NCBI RefSeq assembly: GCF_002934685.1
Contig: NZ_NKHL01000092.1
Location: 1-64,000, forward strand
Direction of reading: 5' to 3'
DNA from: Pseudomonas bohemica
GTDB lineage: Bacteria; Pseudomonadota; Gammaproteobacteria; Pseudomonadales; Pseudomonadaceae
Length of the DNA: 64,000 bases
A program made the translations under genes and the position numbers. Below, piece by piece: positions 26,233-34,806 of this stretch. The notes beneath the pieces are model-generated. The model had not been told where the DNA came from, did not search any database, and saw only the letters and a list, made by a program, of their open reading frames with translations. How positions within the stretch are numbered: position 1 is the stretch's first letter; each line of letters starts with the position of its first letter.

Positions 26233-27330
26233 TCAAATCTCTGCGTACATTCGGCCCGGATTGAAAACTCCGTGCGGATCGAGTTGCGCCTTGAGCTGGC
26301 GGTGATAGCGCAACAGCGGCGTGGCCAGGGGCTGGAACGGGGTGTCGTCGAGGCCGTGGCTGTAACAGGTAGCGTGACCGCCGACCGCGCTGACGATGGC
26401 GCGAATCTCGTTGCCGCAGGCGGAGGTTTTCAGCCAGCGTTGGGCGCCGCCCCAATCGATCAGTTGATCCCCCGGCAGGTCCAGCACTGCGGTGTTGGTC
26501 GGCAGCGACAAGCGCCACAGTGGCCGGCCATCAGTGAAAAAATCCAGCTGATGTTCGTTCAGCGCGCGCCAGTAAACCGGATCGATGGACTCTCCACCCA
26601 GGCGATCGTGGGCCGCCGCCACTGATCCTTCACCGCCTTCAAAGCGCAGGCGCAGCACCCGACCGTCGTGGCTGGCGGCGCTGATCGGCAACGGCTGCTG
26701 ACCCCATTGCGCGAGGCGGGCGAGGGCACGAGCACTGTCCATTTCCAGGGCGATGCTGGTGCACAGCCGAGGCTTGGGCAAAACCTTCAACGACACTTCG
26801 GTAATCACGCCCAGGCAGCCAAAACTGCCGGCCATCAGGCGCGACAGGTCGTAGCCGGCGACATTTTTCATCACCTCGCCGCCGAATTTCAGATGCTTGC
26901 CCAGGCCTGTGATGACTCGGGTGCCGAGCACGAAATCGCGCACCGAGCCAGACCATGGCCGACGTGGTCCGGACAACCCGGCAGCGATCATCCCGCCAAC
27001 CGTGGCATCGCCGACGCCGCCGTCGCTGAAGGTCGGCGGTTCGCACGGTAGCATCTGCCCGGCGCGTGCCAGCGCCGCGTTCAGTTCACTGAGCGGCGTA
27101 CCGGCGCGAGCGGTGATCACCAGTTCGGTCGGATCATAGGTGACGATGCCGCGATGGATACGCGTATCGAGAACTTCACCGGCCACTTCGCGACCGAGAA
27201 ATGCCTTGCTGTTGGCGCCCTGAATCCGCAGTGGCAAACCGTCCTGAATGGCCTGGTTGACCTGCTCGAGCAGCACGTCGCTGGCGTCGCGATCCTGAGC
27301 ACTGGTATGCAATTGACGTTCGGCAGCCAT
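26233..27330 (-). CDS. glcE: glycolate oxidase FAD-binding subunit
   Basis: 365 residues of the FAD_binding_4 (PCMH) type. FAD-binding features are IQGANSKAFLG, GGVGDATVGGMIAAGLSG and FGGEVMKNVAGYDL. It forms the glycolate dehydrogenase complex with GlcD and GlcF. Its ATG overlaps the last base of the glcD stop region. Confidence 0.94.
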   Translation of the reverse strand: MAAERQLHTSAQDRDASDVLLEQVNQAIQDGLPLRIQGANSKAFLGREVAGEVLDTRIHRGIVTYDPTELVITARAGTPLSELNAALARAGQMLPCEPPTFSDGGVGDATVGGMIAAGLSGPRRPWSGSVRDFVLGTRVITGLGKHLKFGGEVMKNVAGYDLSRLMAGSFGCLGVITEVSLKVLPKPRLCTSIALEMDSARALARLAQWGQQPLPISAASHDGRVLRLRFEGGEGSVAAAHDRLGGESIDPVYWRALNEHQLDFFTDGRPLWRLSLPTNTAVLDLPGDQLIDWGGAQRWLKTSACGNEIRAIVSAVGGHATCYSHGLDDTPFQPLATPLLRYHRQLKAQLDPHGVFNPGRMYAEI

Positions 27331-28829
27331 CAGAAACGCTCCAGTTCAGGGAAGGGCAGTTTGCCCATGTGCACGTGCATCGCGCCGAATTCCGCGCAGC
27401 GGTGCAGGGTCGGAATATTCTTGCCGGGGTTGAGCATGCCGCTGGGGTCGAACGCCGCTTTCACCGCGTGGAACAGTGTCAGTTCGTCGCTGTTGAACTG
27501 CGCGCACATCTGATTGATCTTCTCGCGGCCCACACCGTGTTCGCCGGTGATGCTGCCTCCGACCTTCACGCACAGTTCGAGAATCTTGCCACCCAGGGCT
27601 TCGGCCCGGTCGAGTTCGCCCGGCTGATTGGCATCGAACAGGATCAACGGGTGCATGTTGCCGTCACCGGCATGGAATACGTTGGCGACCCGCAGACCAT
27701 ATTCCTCGGACAGCGCGCAAATGCCCTTCAATACACCGGGCAATTCCCGACGCGGGATGGTGCCGTCCATGCAGTAGTAATCCGGCGACAGCCGACCGAC
27801 CGCAGGGAAGGCATTCTTGCGCCCGGCCCAGAAGCGCACACGTTCGGCTTCGTCTCTGGCCTGACGCACTTCGGTGGCGCCGGCCTTTTCCAGCACCGCG
27901 CGAACCCGGTCGCAGTCCTGATGAACGTCGGCTTCGACGCCGTCCAGCTCGCACAGTAGAATCGCCTCTGCATCCACCGGGTAACCGGCATGAATGAAGT
28001 CCTCGGCGGCGCGAATTGCCAGGTTGTCCATCATCTCCAGCCCACCGGGAATGATGCCTTCGGCAATGATGTCGCCCACAGCGCGACCGGCTTTTTCCAC
28101 CGAATCGAATGCAGCCAGCAGCACCCGTGCCACTTGCGGTTTGGGCAGCAGTTTCACCGTGACTTCGGTGATGACGCCGAGCATGCCTTCGGAGCCGGTG
28201 AACAGCGCCAACAGGTCGAAACCGGGTGTATCCAAAGCATCGGAACCCAATACCATGCGCTCGCCCTCGACAGTAAGGATGTCGACCTTGAGCAGGTTGT
28301 GCACGGTCAGGCCGTATTTGAGGCAATGCACGCCGCCGGCGTTCTCCGCGACGTTGCCGCCGATGGAGCAGGCGATCTGCGAGGAAGGGTCGGGGGCGTA
28401 ATATAGGTCATAAGGCGCGGCAGCCTGGGAGATCGCCAGATTGCGCACACCGGGTTGTACGCGAGCGAAGCGCCCGGCTGGGTCGATGTGCAGGATCCTG
28501 TTGAAGCGCGCCATCACCAGCAGCACGCCTTTTTCCAGCGGCAGGGCGCCGCCGGACAATCCAGTGCCAGCGCCACGTGCCACCACCGGCACGCCGCGCT
28601 CGTGGCAGACCTTGAGCAGCGTCTGCACTTGCTCGACCCGCTCCGGCAGCACCACCAGCATCGGCGTGGTGCGATACGCGGAGAGGCCGTCGCATTCGTA
28701 AGGGCGCAGTTCTTCCTCGCGGTGGAGGATGTCCAGATCAGGCAGTCGCGCTTGCAGGGCGTGCAGTAACTGGGCCTTGTCGATGGCAGGCAACGGGCCA
28801 TCGACGCGTTCGTCGTACAGAATATTCAT
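27330..28829 (-). CDS. glcD: glycolate oxidase subunit GlcD
   Basis: 499 residues, FAD-linked oxidase. PCMH FAD-binding motifs are ARGAGTGLSGGALP and CSIGGNVAENAGG. The C-terminal catalytic domain has HAGDGNMHPLILFD and GGSITGEHGVGREK, carrying conserved histidines. It oxidises glycolate (and D-lactate) to glyoxylate. First gene of the glcDEFG-glcB unit. The leader carries an AAGAACAA motif 22 bases upstream of the start, a possible Crc/Hfq site, and two GlcC-type operators lie further upstream. Confidence 0.95.
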   Translation of the reverse strand: MNILYDERVDGPLPAIDKAQLLHALQARLPDLDILHREEELRPYECDGLSAYRTTPMLVVLPERVEQVQTLLKVCHERGVPVVARGAGTGLSGGALPLEKGVLLVMARFNRILHIDPAGRFARVQPGVRNLAISQAAAPYDLYYAPDPSSQIACSIGGNVAENAGGVHCLKYGLTVHNLLKVDILTVEGERMVLGSDALDTPGFDLLALFTGSEGMLGVITEVTVKLLPKPQVARVLLAAFDSVEKAGRAVGDIIAEGIIPGGLEMMDNLAIRAAEDFIHAGYPVDAEAILLCELDGVEADVHQDCDRVRAVLEKAGATEVRQARDEAERVRFWAGRKNAFPAVGRLSPDYYCMDGTIPRRELPGVLKGICALSEEYGLRVANVFHAGDGNMHPLILFDANQPGELDRAEALGGKILELCVKVGGSITGEHGVGREKINQMCAQFNSDELTLFHAVKAAFDPSGMLNPGKNIPTLHRCAEFGAMHVHMGKLPFPELERF

Positions 28830-28850
28830 GATGGGTTCGCAATCCCTCTC

Positions 28851-28858
28851 TTGTTCTT
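28851..28858 (-). promoter_or_regulatory. candidate Crc/Hfq catabolite-repression motif in the glcD leader
   Basis: AAGAACAA on the minus strand is an exact AANAANAA match, near the GAGAGGG ribosome-binding site of glcD. Confidence 0.5.
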
Positions 28859-28957
28859 ATAAAGGGCATTTTTATATGAGGCCCGTCCCGGATCGGAACG
28901 TTCTACGGCTGACTTGCATCATTGGCCGTGCGGCCTTTACTGTCCATGTCTGAAAGC

Positions 28958-28972
28958 ACTGGTCGAACCAGT
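28958..28972. promoter_or_regulatory. GlcC operator 1 (FadR-type palindrome)
   Basis: ACTGGT-CGA-ACCAGT is a perfect palindrome and fits the FadR-subfamily consensus TNGT-N3-ACNA exactly. It is in the glcD-glcC divergent region. Confidence 0.75.
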
Positions 28973-29065
28973 TTTTTTTGACATTTGCACAATCGTTTTC
29001 GAGAAAGTTTTTATTAATCAAAGGATTGGTAGCAAAGATTCTTCTTATCGGTCGCCGATTTGTAC

Positions 29066-29078
29066 CTGGTCATACCAG
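29066..29078. promoter_or_regulatory. GlcC operator 2 (FadR-type palindrome)
   Basis: CTGGT-CAT-ACCAG, the second TNGT-N3-ACNA match, 107 bases from the first and about 100 bases before the glcC start. The rest of the 28830-29180 intergenic region is AT-rich promoter sequence. Confidence 0.75.
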
Positions 29079-29180
29079 TTCTGTCGTCATTCTGGACGAG
29101 CGTCGCACAGCTGAGGAACCGGCTTGCTGGTTTCTGCAGGCGGCGGTGCTGTCGACTACCTGCCCTCGGAGCCCAATTGC

Positions 29181-29954
29181 ATGGAATACCCCGCAAACAA
29201 ACGCCCGCAACAAGTGGCCGACGTAGTCAGCGAACGCATCGAGCGTCTTATCGTCGATGGCGTGCTCAAGGTCGGGCAGTTGCTGCCCTCCGAACGGCGT
29301 CTGACCGAAAAACTCGGTGTATCGCGCACGGCGCTGCGTGAGGGCCTCAAGCTGTTGCGCGCCCGGGGCATCATCGAAACCCGGCACGGCCAAGGCTCAT
29401 TCGTCGCGCAGATGGGTGGGTTGGGGATAACCGGTGCGTCGCCACTCATGCACCTGTTCGCTTCACAACCGCGCACCCTGTATGACCTGTTCGAAGTCCG
29501 CAGCCTGCTGGAAGGGGAGTCCGCACGGCTGGCGGCGCTGCGTGGCACCGACGCCGATTTCGTATTGATTACCCGCGCTTACGATGCCCTGGTCGCTGCC
29601 CACGATCATGAGCTGGCGGCTTCCGAGCATGCGCGCCTGGACCATGCCTTCCATCTGGCGATCAGCGAGGCCTCGCACAATCCAGTGCTGGTGCAGACGC
29701 TGCGCTCGTTGACCGACCTGCTGCTCAATACTGTGTTCGCCTCGGTCAACAACCTCTACCACCGCGAAGCGCAAAAACGTCAGATCGATCGGCATCATGC
29801 CCGGCTCTATAACGCCGTCACCGGACGCCTTCCAGAACAGGCACGCAAGGCCGCCGTGGCCCATATCCAGAGCATCTGCGAAAACCTGCGGGAAATCGAG
29901 AACGAAGAGCAACGGTTGGTCCGCGCGACCTTGCGGCTGGAGGGTTGGGCCTGA
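29181..29954 (+). CDS. glcC: GntR/FadR-family glycolate regulator
   Basis: 257 residues from the ATG at 29181. The winged helix-turn-helix (SERIERLIVDGVLKVGQLLP, then SERRLTEKLGVSRTALREGL) is close to GlcC. The FCD domain shows conserved acidic and histidine positions (ARLDHAFHLAISEASHN and later H in AVAHIQSIC), which bind a metal and the acid ligand. Divergent from glcDEFG-glcB. It is expected to activate the cluster in response to glycolate. Confidence 0.92.
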   Translation: MEYPANKRPQQVADVVSERIERLIVDGVLKVGQLLPSERRLTEKLGVSRTALREGLKLLRARGIIETRHGQGSFVAQMGGLGITGASPLMHLFASQPRTLYDLFEVRSLLEGESARLAALRGTDADFVLITRAYDALVAAHDHELAASEHARLDHAFHLAISEASHNPVLVQTLRSLTDLLLNTVFASVNNLYHREAQKRQIDRHHARLYNAVTGRLPEQARKAAVAHIQSICENLREIENEEQRLVRATLRLEGWA

Positions 29955-29956
29955 CC

Positions 29957-29998
29957 TTGACAGTCGCACGCCAATCCCGCAATTTACGCATTGCGTAA
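29957..29998 (+). promoter_or_regulatory. maiA promoter with HmgR-type operator
   Basis: TTGACA (29957-29962) and CAATTT (29980-29985), 17-base spacer. The palindrome TTACG-CATTG-CGTAA (29984-29998) overlaps the -10 and start region. The same TTACG-N5-CGTAA pattern precedes hmgA. Confidence 0.68.
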
Positions 29999-30010
29999 GT
30001 CGTTTACGAC

Positions 30011-30021
30011 AATAACAACAA
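30011..30021 (+). promoter_or_regulatory. candidate Crc/Hfq motif in the maiA leader
   Basis: AATAACAACAA contains two overlapping AANAANAA matches, 14 bases before the GTG start. The hmgA leader carries a similar AACAAGAACAA. Confidence 0.5.
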
Positions 30022-30035
30022 TGACAGGCCATACC

Positions 30036-30668
30036 GTGGATCTCTATACCTATTACCGCTCGACCTCCAGCTACCGGGTGCGTATCGCCCTGGCGCTGAA
30101 GGGCCTTGAAGTCAACGCGATTGCGGTCAACCTGGTTCGTGACGGCGGCGAGCATCGCAAGCCCGACTATCTGGCCATCAATCCCCAGGGACGGGTTCCG
30201 GCGTTGAGAGTCGACGGGGGCGAGGTGATCATTCAATCGATGGCGATCATCGAGTACCTGGAGGAGCATTCACCCACGCCCGCATTGCTGCCTGCCGATC
30301 TGCTCCAGCGTGCCCGGCATCGTGAAGTGGCGGCGCTGATCGGCTGCGATATTCACCCGCTGCACAACGTCGCCGTGCTCAACCGCCTGCGCGGTCTGGG
30401 CCAGGACGAGGGCGATGTAACGGCATGGATCGGCCACTGGATCACCCAAGGTTTCGCCGCGGTTGAAGTGCTGATCGGCGACGAAGGTTTCTGCTTCGGC
30501 GCAGTCGGGATGGCCGATGTCTATCTGCTGCCACAACTGTATGCAGCGCGTCGTTTCAATGTCGATCTGAGTGCTTTCCCGCGCATCTGTCGGGTCGAGG
30601 CGCTGGCGTTGCGGCACCCGGCTTTCCAGAAAGCGCACCCTGATGCGCAAGCCGATAAGCCGGAGTAA
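30036..30668 (+). CDS. maiA: maleylacetoacetate isomerase (zeta-class GST)
   Basis: 210 residues from GTG at 30036, giving the family-typical start MDLYTYYRSTSSYRVRIAL; ACAGG lies seven or so bases upstream, unlike the alternative ATG at 30021. STSSYRVR is the glutathione-binding active-site segment and INPQGRVPAL the cis-Pro region. It isomerises maleylacetoacetate to fumarylacetoacetate in tyrosine catabolism. It lies apart from hmgA-fahA but shares their operator type, and is upstream of hppD on the same strand. Confidence 0.9.
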   Translation: MDLYTYYRSTSSYRVRIALALKGLEVNAIAVNLVRDGGEHRKPDYLAINPQGRVPALRVDGGEVIIQSMAIIEYLEEHSPTPALLPADLLQRARHREVAALIGCDIHPLHNVAVLNRLRGLGQDEGDVTAWIGHWITQGFAAVEVLIGDEGFCFGAVGMADVYLLPQLYAARRFNVDLSAFPRICRVEALALRHPAFQKAHPDAQADKPE

Positions 30669-30677
30669 CCTTTCCCC

Positions 30678-30767
30678 ATGAAAATTCTCGGTCTGCAATT
30701 GATCTTCGGCGATTTTCTCGCCCGCAGCGTACGGGGCATTCCCTGCGCGCCACCCGCTGAACAGTGA
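30678..30767 (+). CDS. possible 29-residue leader ORF between maiA and hppD
   Basis: ATG at 30678 opens a short frame MKILGLQLIFGDFLARSVRG... ending at 30767. GAGTAACC upstream is a weak ribosome-binding site. Composition is protein-like and amphipathic. It could be a small protein or upstream ORF affecting hppD. No family recognised. Confidence 0.3.
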   Translation: MKILGLQLIFGDFLARSVRGIPCAPPAEQ

Positions 30768-30809
30768 CCTTCGCCGCCGTGCCTTTCACTTTTTAGCAGG
30801 AGCAAGACC

Positions 30810-31886
30810 GTGACTGATCTCTACGAAAATCCCATGGGCCTGATGGGCTTCGAATTCATCGAGTTCGCATCGCCAACGCCCAATACCCTCGAGCCCGTGT
30901 TCCAGATGATGGGCTTCACCAAGGTCGCCAATCACCGTTCCAAGAACGTGGCGCTGTATCGCCAGGGCGCGATCAACATCATCCTCAACAATGAGCCTCA
31001 CAGCGAAGCGTCCTACTTCGCCACCGAGCACGGTCCTTCCGTGTGCGGCATGGCATTCCGGGTCAAGGATTCGCAAAAGGCCTACAAGCGCGCGCTGGAA
31101 CTGGGCGCACAGCCGATCGAAATCGCCACCGGCCCGATGGAGCTGCGTCTGCCGGCAATCAAGGGAATCGGTGGCGCGCCGCTGTATCTGATCGACCGTT
31201 TTGGCGAAGGTACCTCGATCTATGACATTGACTTCGTGTTCATCGAAGGCGTCGAGCGTCACCCTGAAGGCGCGGGCCTGCGGTTCATCGATCACCTGAC
31301 CCACAACGTCTATCGCGGGCGGATGGCGTACTGGGCGAACTTCTATGAAAAACTGTTCAACTTCCGCGAGATTCGCTACTTCGACATCAAAGGCGAATAC
31401 ACCGGCCTGACGTCCAAGGCGATGACCGCCCCCGACGGCATGATCCGCATCCCGCTGAACGAAGAGTCTTCGAAGGGCGCCGGGCAGATTGAAGAATTCC
31501 TGATGCAGTTCAACGGTGAAGGCATCCAGCACGTCGCGTTTTTCACCGAAGACCTGATCGATACCTGGGATCGCCTCAAAGCCCTGGGCATGCGCTTCAT
31601 GACTGCGCCGCCGGACACCTATTACGAAATGCTCGAAGGCCGCCTGCCCAACCACGGCGAACCGGAACACGAGCTCAAAGCCCGCGGCCTCTTGCTGGAC
31701 GGCACCTCCGAGGGCGGCAGCAAGCGCCTGCTGCTGCAGATTTTCTCGGAAACCCTGATGGGGCCGGTGTTCTTCGAATTCATTCAACGCAAAGGCGATG
31801 ATGGTTTCGGCGAAGGCAACTTCAAGGCGCTGTTCGAGTCGATCGAGCGTGACCAACTGCGGCGTGGAGTCCTGACAGCAGATTGA
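30810..31886 (+). CDS. hppD: 4-hydroxyphenylpyruvate dioxygenase
   Basis: 358 residues, the exact size of the P. fluorescens enzyme. GTG start at 30810 with AGGAGC upstream. Non-haem iron ligands are His161 (FIDHLTH), His240 (GIQHVAF) and Glu322 ([10 protein letters not shown]). It converts 4-hydroxyphenylpyruvate to homogentisate, the substrate of HmgA encoded 1.6 kb away. Same strand as maiA with a 141-base gap. Confidence 0.96.
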   Translation: MTDLYENPMGLMGFEFIEFASPTPNTLEPVFQMMGFTKVANHRSKNVALYRQGAINIILNNEPHSEASYFATEHGPSVCGMAFRVKDSQKAYKRALELGAQPIEIATGPMELRLPAIKGIGGAPLYLIDRFGEGTSIYDIDFVFIEGVERHPEGAGLRFIDHLTHNVYRGRMAYWANFYEKLFNFREIRYFDIKGEYTGLTSKAMTAPDGMIRIPLNEESSKGAGQIEEFLMQFNGEGIQHVAFFTEDLIDTWDRLKALGMRFMTAPPDTYYEMLEGRLPNHGEPEHELKARGLLLDGTSEGGSKRLLLQIFSETLMGPVFFEFIQRKGDDGFGEGNFKALFESIERDQLRRGVLTAD

Positions 31887-31907
31887 AGTCTTATGGCTGA
31901 CGCCGTT

Positions 31908-32570
31908 TGACCTGTGGGAGTTGAGGTCTTACGGCTTTAGGCTGTTTAACCTGTGGGAGTGAGCTTGCTCACGAATGCTGGCTTTCAGGCGCTGAAGATG
32001 AGGCGGATGGACCTGCCTCTTCGTGAGCAAGCTCACTCCCACAGTGTTTGCGTCCGACAGGAGGTCCGAGGACGCTCAGACCGGATTGACGCCTTATGGC
32101 TGACGCTGTCTGACCTGTGAAGATTGATGTCTTACGGCTGACGCTGTTTGACCTGTGAAGATTGATGTCTTATGGCTGACGCTGTTTGACCTATGGGGAT
32201 TGAGGTCTTACGGCTTACGCTGTTCAACCTGTGGGAGTGAGCTTGCTCACGAATGCTGGCTTTCAGGCGCTGAAGATGAGGCGGATGTACCTGCCTCTTC
32301 GTGAGCAAGCTCACTCCCACAGTGTTTGCGCTCGACAGGAGGTGCGAGGACGCTCAGACCGGATTGATGTCTTATGGCTGACTCTGTTTGACCTGTGAAG
32401 ATTGATGTCTTACGGCTGACGCTGTTTGACCTATGGGAGTTGAGGTCTTACGGCTTACGCTGTTCAACCTGTGGGAGTGAGCTTGCTCACGAATGCTGGC
32501 TTTCAAGCGCTGAAGATGAGGCGGGTGTACCTGCCTCTTCGTGAGCAAGCTCACTCCCACAGGGTTTGCG
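31908..32570. repeat. composite tandem repeat: three REP hairpins with arrays of 38-bp units
   Basis: Three near-identical 95-bp hairpins (31950-32044, 32228-32322, 32468-32562; arms GTGGGAGTGAGCTTGCTCAC and its complement) alternate with 38-bp units (GACCTGTGAAGATTGATGTC...). Unit starts are 31908 (39 bp), 31947, 32111, 32149, 32187, 32225, 32389, 32427 and 32465. Copies 2 and 3 are exactly 240 bp apart; copy 1 to 2 is 278 bp, one 38-bp unit longer. The whole 0.7 kb hppD-hmgR gap is non-coding. Confidence 0.9.
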
Positions 32571-32590
32571 TCCGACCCAACCCCCGAGGC

Positions 32591-33379
32591 TCAGGCCGGC
32601 ATTTCCCCACCCATCCGCGCGCTGATCGCCCCGGCTGTATCCCGCAGCCTCTGCGCAGCCGCAGCCTGGCGCTCGTCGGTGAACACCGATGCCGACCCCA
32701 CGATCGTCACCACACCCACCAATTTGTTGCCCATGGCGAACACCGGAGACGACACGGCGTTGACCCCGGCCATCAGCAAACCATGAATCTGATGAACGCC
32801 GGTGCTGCGGATTTCCTTGATGTGGCGGTCGATCTCTTTCAGCTGTTTGCCGCTGAGGCCCGCAGACTCGGCCTCACGCAATGCCGCTGTCTCGGCACCC
32901 GACAAAAACGCATCGAACACCAGTCCTGTGGACGAACTGAGCAGCGGCAACACCGAACCGATTTGCGTGACTAACGTCACCGCGCCCAGTGATTGCTCGA
33001 CATACACCACGGTCGGCCCCTTGTTGCCCCATACCGCCAGGAAACAGCTTTCATTGATCTCGTCGCGCAGCGTGATCAGCTGCGGCGCGCTGACTTTCAG
33101 CACATCCAACTGGCTCAACGCGGCCAGACCAACCTGCAAGGCCGAGCGTCCCAGGCGGTAATGGTTGTTGGCCGGGTTCTGCTCGGCGAAGCCGCTGTCC
33201 ACCAGGGCTTGCAGATAGCGATGGACCTTGCTGGCAGGCATATCGACGTATTCGGCGAGTTTTGACAGCGAGGTGGACGGCGCGAGTTCGGCCAACGCCT
33301 TGAGGATGCCCACGCCGACTTCGGCGGATTGCACCTTCTGCTGGCGCGGGGCGGCGGGATTTGCGGTGTCTTCGGTCAT
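32591..33379 (-). CDS. hmgR: IclR-family homogentisate pathway repressor (HmgR-like)
   Basis: 262 residues from the ATG at 33379. The winged helix-turn-helix is SLSKLAEYVDMPASKVHRYLQAL, followed by the IclR effector domain (SCFLAVWGNKGPTVVYVEQS). It is divergent from hmgA, and the palindrome between them fits an IclR-type operator. In P. putida HmgR represses the homogentisate genes and is released by homogentisate. A longer in-frame TTG start at 33439 would overlap the operator region; I prefer the ATG, though it lacks a good ribosome-binding site. Confidence 0.88.
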   Translation of the reverse strand: MTEDTANPAAPRQQKVQSAEVGVGILKALAELAPSTSLSKLAEYVDMPASKVHRYLQALVDSGFAEQNPANNHYRLGRSALQVGLAALSQLDVLKVSAPQLITLRDEINESCFLAVWGNKGPTVVYVEQSLGAVTLVTQIGSVLPLLSSSTGLVFDAFLSGAETAALREAESAGLSGKQLKEIDRHIKEIRSTGVHQIHGLLMAGVNAVSSPVFAMGNKLVGVVTIVGSASVFTDERQAAAAQRLRDTAGAISARMGGEMPA

Positions 33380-33418
33380 GAGCGGGGAGCGCGCCAATTG
33401 GGGAGGCTGCTTTATAGC

Positions 33419-33456
33419 TTGACCATTGGCTAAACTCAAATTACGTTATGCGTAAT
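33419..33456 (+). promoter_or_regulatory. hmgA promoter with HmgR operator
   Basis: TTGACC (33419-33424) serves as -35. The perfect palindrome ATTACG-TTATG-CGTAAT (33440-33456) covers the expected -10 at about 33442-33447. The core TTACG-N5-CGTAA recurs before maiA. Confidence 0.75.
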
Positions 33457-33469
33457 ACGGTTACGTAAA

Positions 33470-33480
33470 AACAAGAACAA
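33470..33480 (+). promoter_or_regulatory. candidate Crc/Hfq motif adjoining the hmgA ribosome-binding site
   Basis: AACAAGAACAA (AANAANAANAA) directly abuts GAGG (33481-33484) before the ATG at 33490. Confidence 0.6.
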
Positions 33481-33489
33481 GAGGTCCCG

Positions 33490-34806
33490 ATGTTCACGAC
33501 ACCTGCATCCGAGGCTTTGCGCTATCAATCAGGCTTCGGCAATCAGTTCAGCAGCGAAGCGGTGCCCGGTGGCTTGCCGGTGGGCCAGAACTCGCCACAG
33601 CGTCATTCCCTTGGGTTGTATGCCGAGCAGTTCTCGGGCACGGCCTTCACTGTCCCTCGCGCCGAAGCCCGGCGCACCTGGTTGTATCGGATCAAACCGT
33701 CGGCAGCGCACCCGCAGTTCCAGCGGCTGGAGCGGCAGATCACCGGCACTCAGCAAGGGCCGATCAACCCCAACCGCCTGCGCTGGAATGCTTTTGACAT
33801 CCCCACCGAACCTACAGATTTCATCGATGGCCTGACCGCCCTCGCCAGCACCTCGGCTGCGGATCAGGCCGAGGGGGTCAGCGTTTACGTCTACGCAGCC
33901 AACCGCTCCATGGAGCGCGCGTTCTTCAATGCCGATGGCGAATGGCTGATCGTTCCGCAGCTGGGTCGCTTGCGGCTGATCACGGAACTGGGCCTGCTGG
34001 ACATCGAGCCGCAAGAAATCGCAGTGATCCCGCGCGGGCTGAAATTCAGCGTGCAGCTGCTCGATGGGCAGGCCCGTGGCTACATTTGCGAAAACCACGG
34101 TTGCGCGCTGCGTCTGCCAGACCTCGGGCCGATCGGCAGCAACGGGCTGGCCAATCCTCGGGATTTTCAGGCGCCGGTGGCTCACTTTGAAAACAGCGAA
34201 CAGCCGACTGTGCTGGTGCAGAAATTTCTCGGCGAACTCTGGGCCGCGCGGCTTGAGCACACGCCATTCGACGTGGTTGCGTGGCACGGCAATAACGTTC
34301 CCTACAAATACGACCTGCGCCTGTTCAATACCATCGGCACCGTCAGTTACGACCATCCGGACCCGTCGATTTTCACCGTGTTGACTTCACCGAGCGCGAT
34401 CCACGGTCAGGCTAATGTCGATTTCGTGATCTTCCCGCCGCGTTGGATGGTGGCGGAAAACACCTTCCGTCCGCCGTGGTTCCATCGCAACCTGATGAAC
34501 GAGTTCATGGGCCTGATCGACGGCGCCTACGATGCCAAGGCCGAGGGCTTCATGCCCGGCGGTGCATCGCTGCACAACTGCATGAGCGCCCACGGTCCAG
34601 ACAACGCCACGGCCGAAAAAGCCATGGCGGCGGAGCTCGAGCCGCACAAGATCGAGCAGACTATGGCCTTCATGTTCGAGACCGGCAAAGTCCTGCGCCC
34701 TGGTCGCCACGCGCTGGAATGCCCACAGTTGCAAAGCGACTACGACGACTGCTGGAACGGCATCTCCAGAACCTTCAAGCCCCTCGATACGGACAGTCAA
34801 CGATGA
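33490..34806 (+). CDS. hmgA: homogentisate 1,2-dioxygenase
   Basis: 438 residues. The family opening [26 protein letters not shown] is clear (quoted in parts: [18 protein letters not shown]). The iron-site region includes [32 protein letters not shown] and [12 protein letters not shown] (His and Glu ligands). It cleaves homogentisate to maleylacetoacetate. Its stop overlaps the fahA start by four bases (ATGA). Controlled by HmgR through the palindrome upstream. Confidence 0.97.
   Translation: MFTTPASEALRYQSGFGNQFSSEAVPGGLPVGQNSPQRHSLGLYAEQFSGTAFTVPRAEARRTWLYRIKPSAAHPQFQRLERQITGTQQGPINPNRLRWNAFDIPTEPTDFIDGLTALASTSAADQAEGVSVYVYAANRSMERAFFNADGEWLIVPQLGRLRLITELGLLDIEPQEIAVIPRGLKFSVQLLDGQARGYICENHGCALRLPDLGPIGSNGLANPRDFQAPVAHFENSEQPTVLVQKFLGELWAARLEHTPFDVVAWHGNNVPYKYDLRLFNTIGTVSYDHPDPSIFTVLTSPSAIHGQANVDFVIFPPRWMVAENTFRPPWFHRNLMNEFMGLIDGAYDAKAEGFMPGGASLHNCMSAHGPDNATAEKAMAAELEPHKIEQTMAFMFETGKVLRPGRHALECPQLQSDYDDCWNGISRTFKPLDTDSQR

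Noticed and set aside
25216..26625. 469-codon plus-strand frame over glcF and glcE
   Set aside because: It spans two genes of the glc operon on the opposite strand. Both genes have intact iron-sulfur or FAD motifs.
30786..31856. 356-codon minus-strand frame over hppD
   Set aside because: Antisense of hppD, which is complete with iron ligands; the mirror text shows no motif.
31908..32570. regular repeats as a possible CRISPR array
   Set aside because: Repeats are 38-bp units and 95-bp hairpins adjoining each other without unique spacers; no cas genes are near. It is a tandem/REP array.
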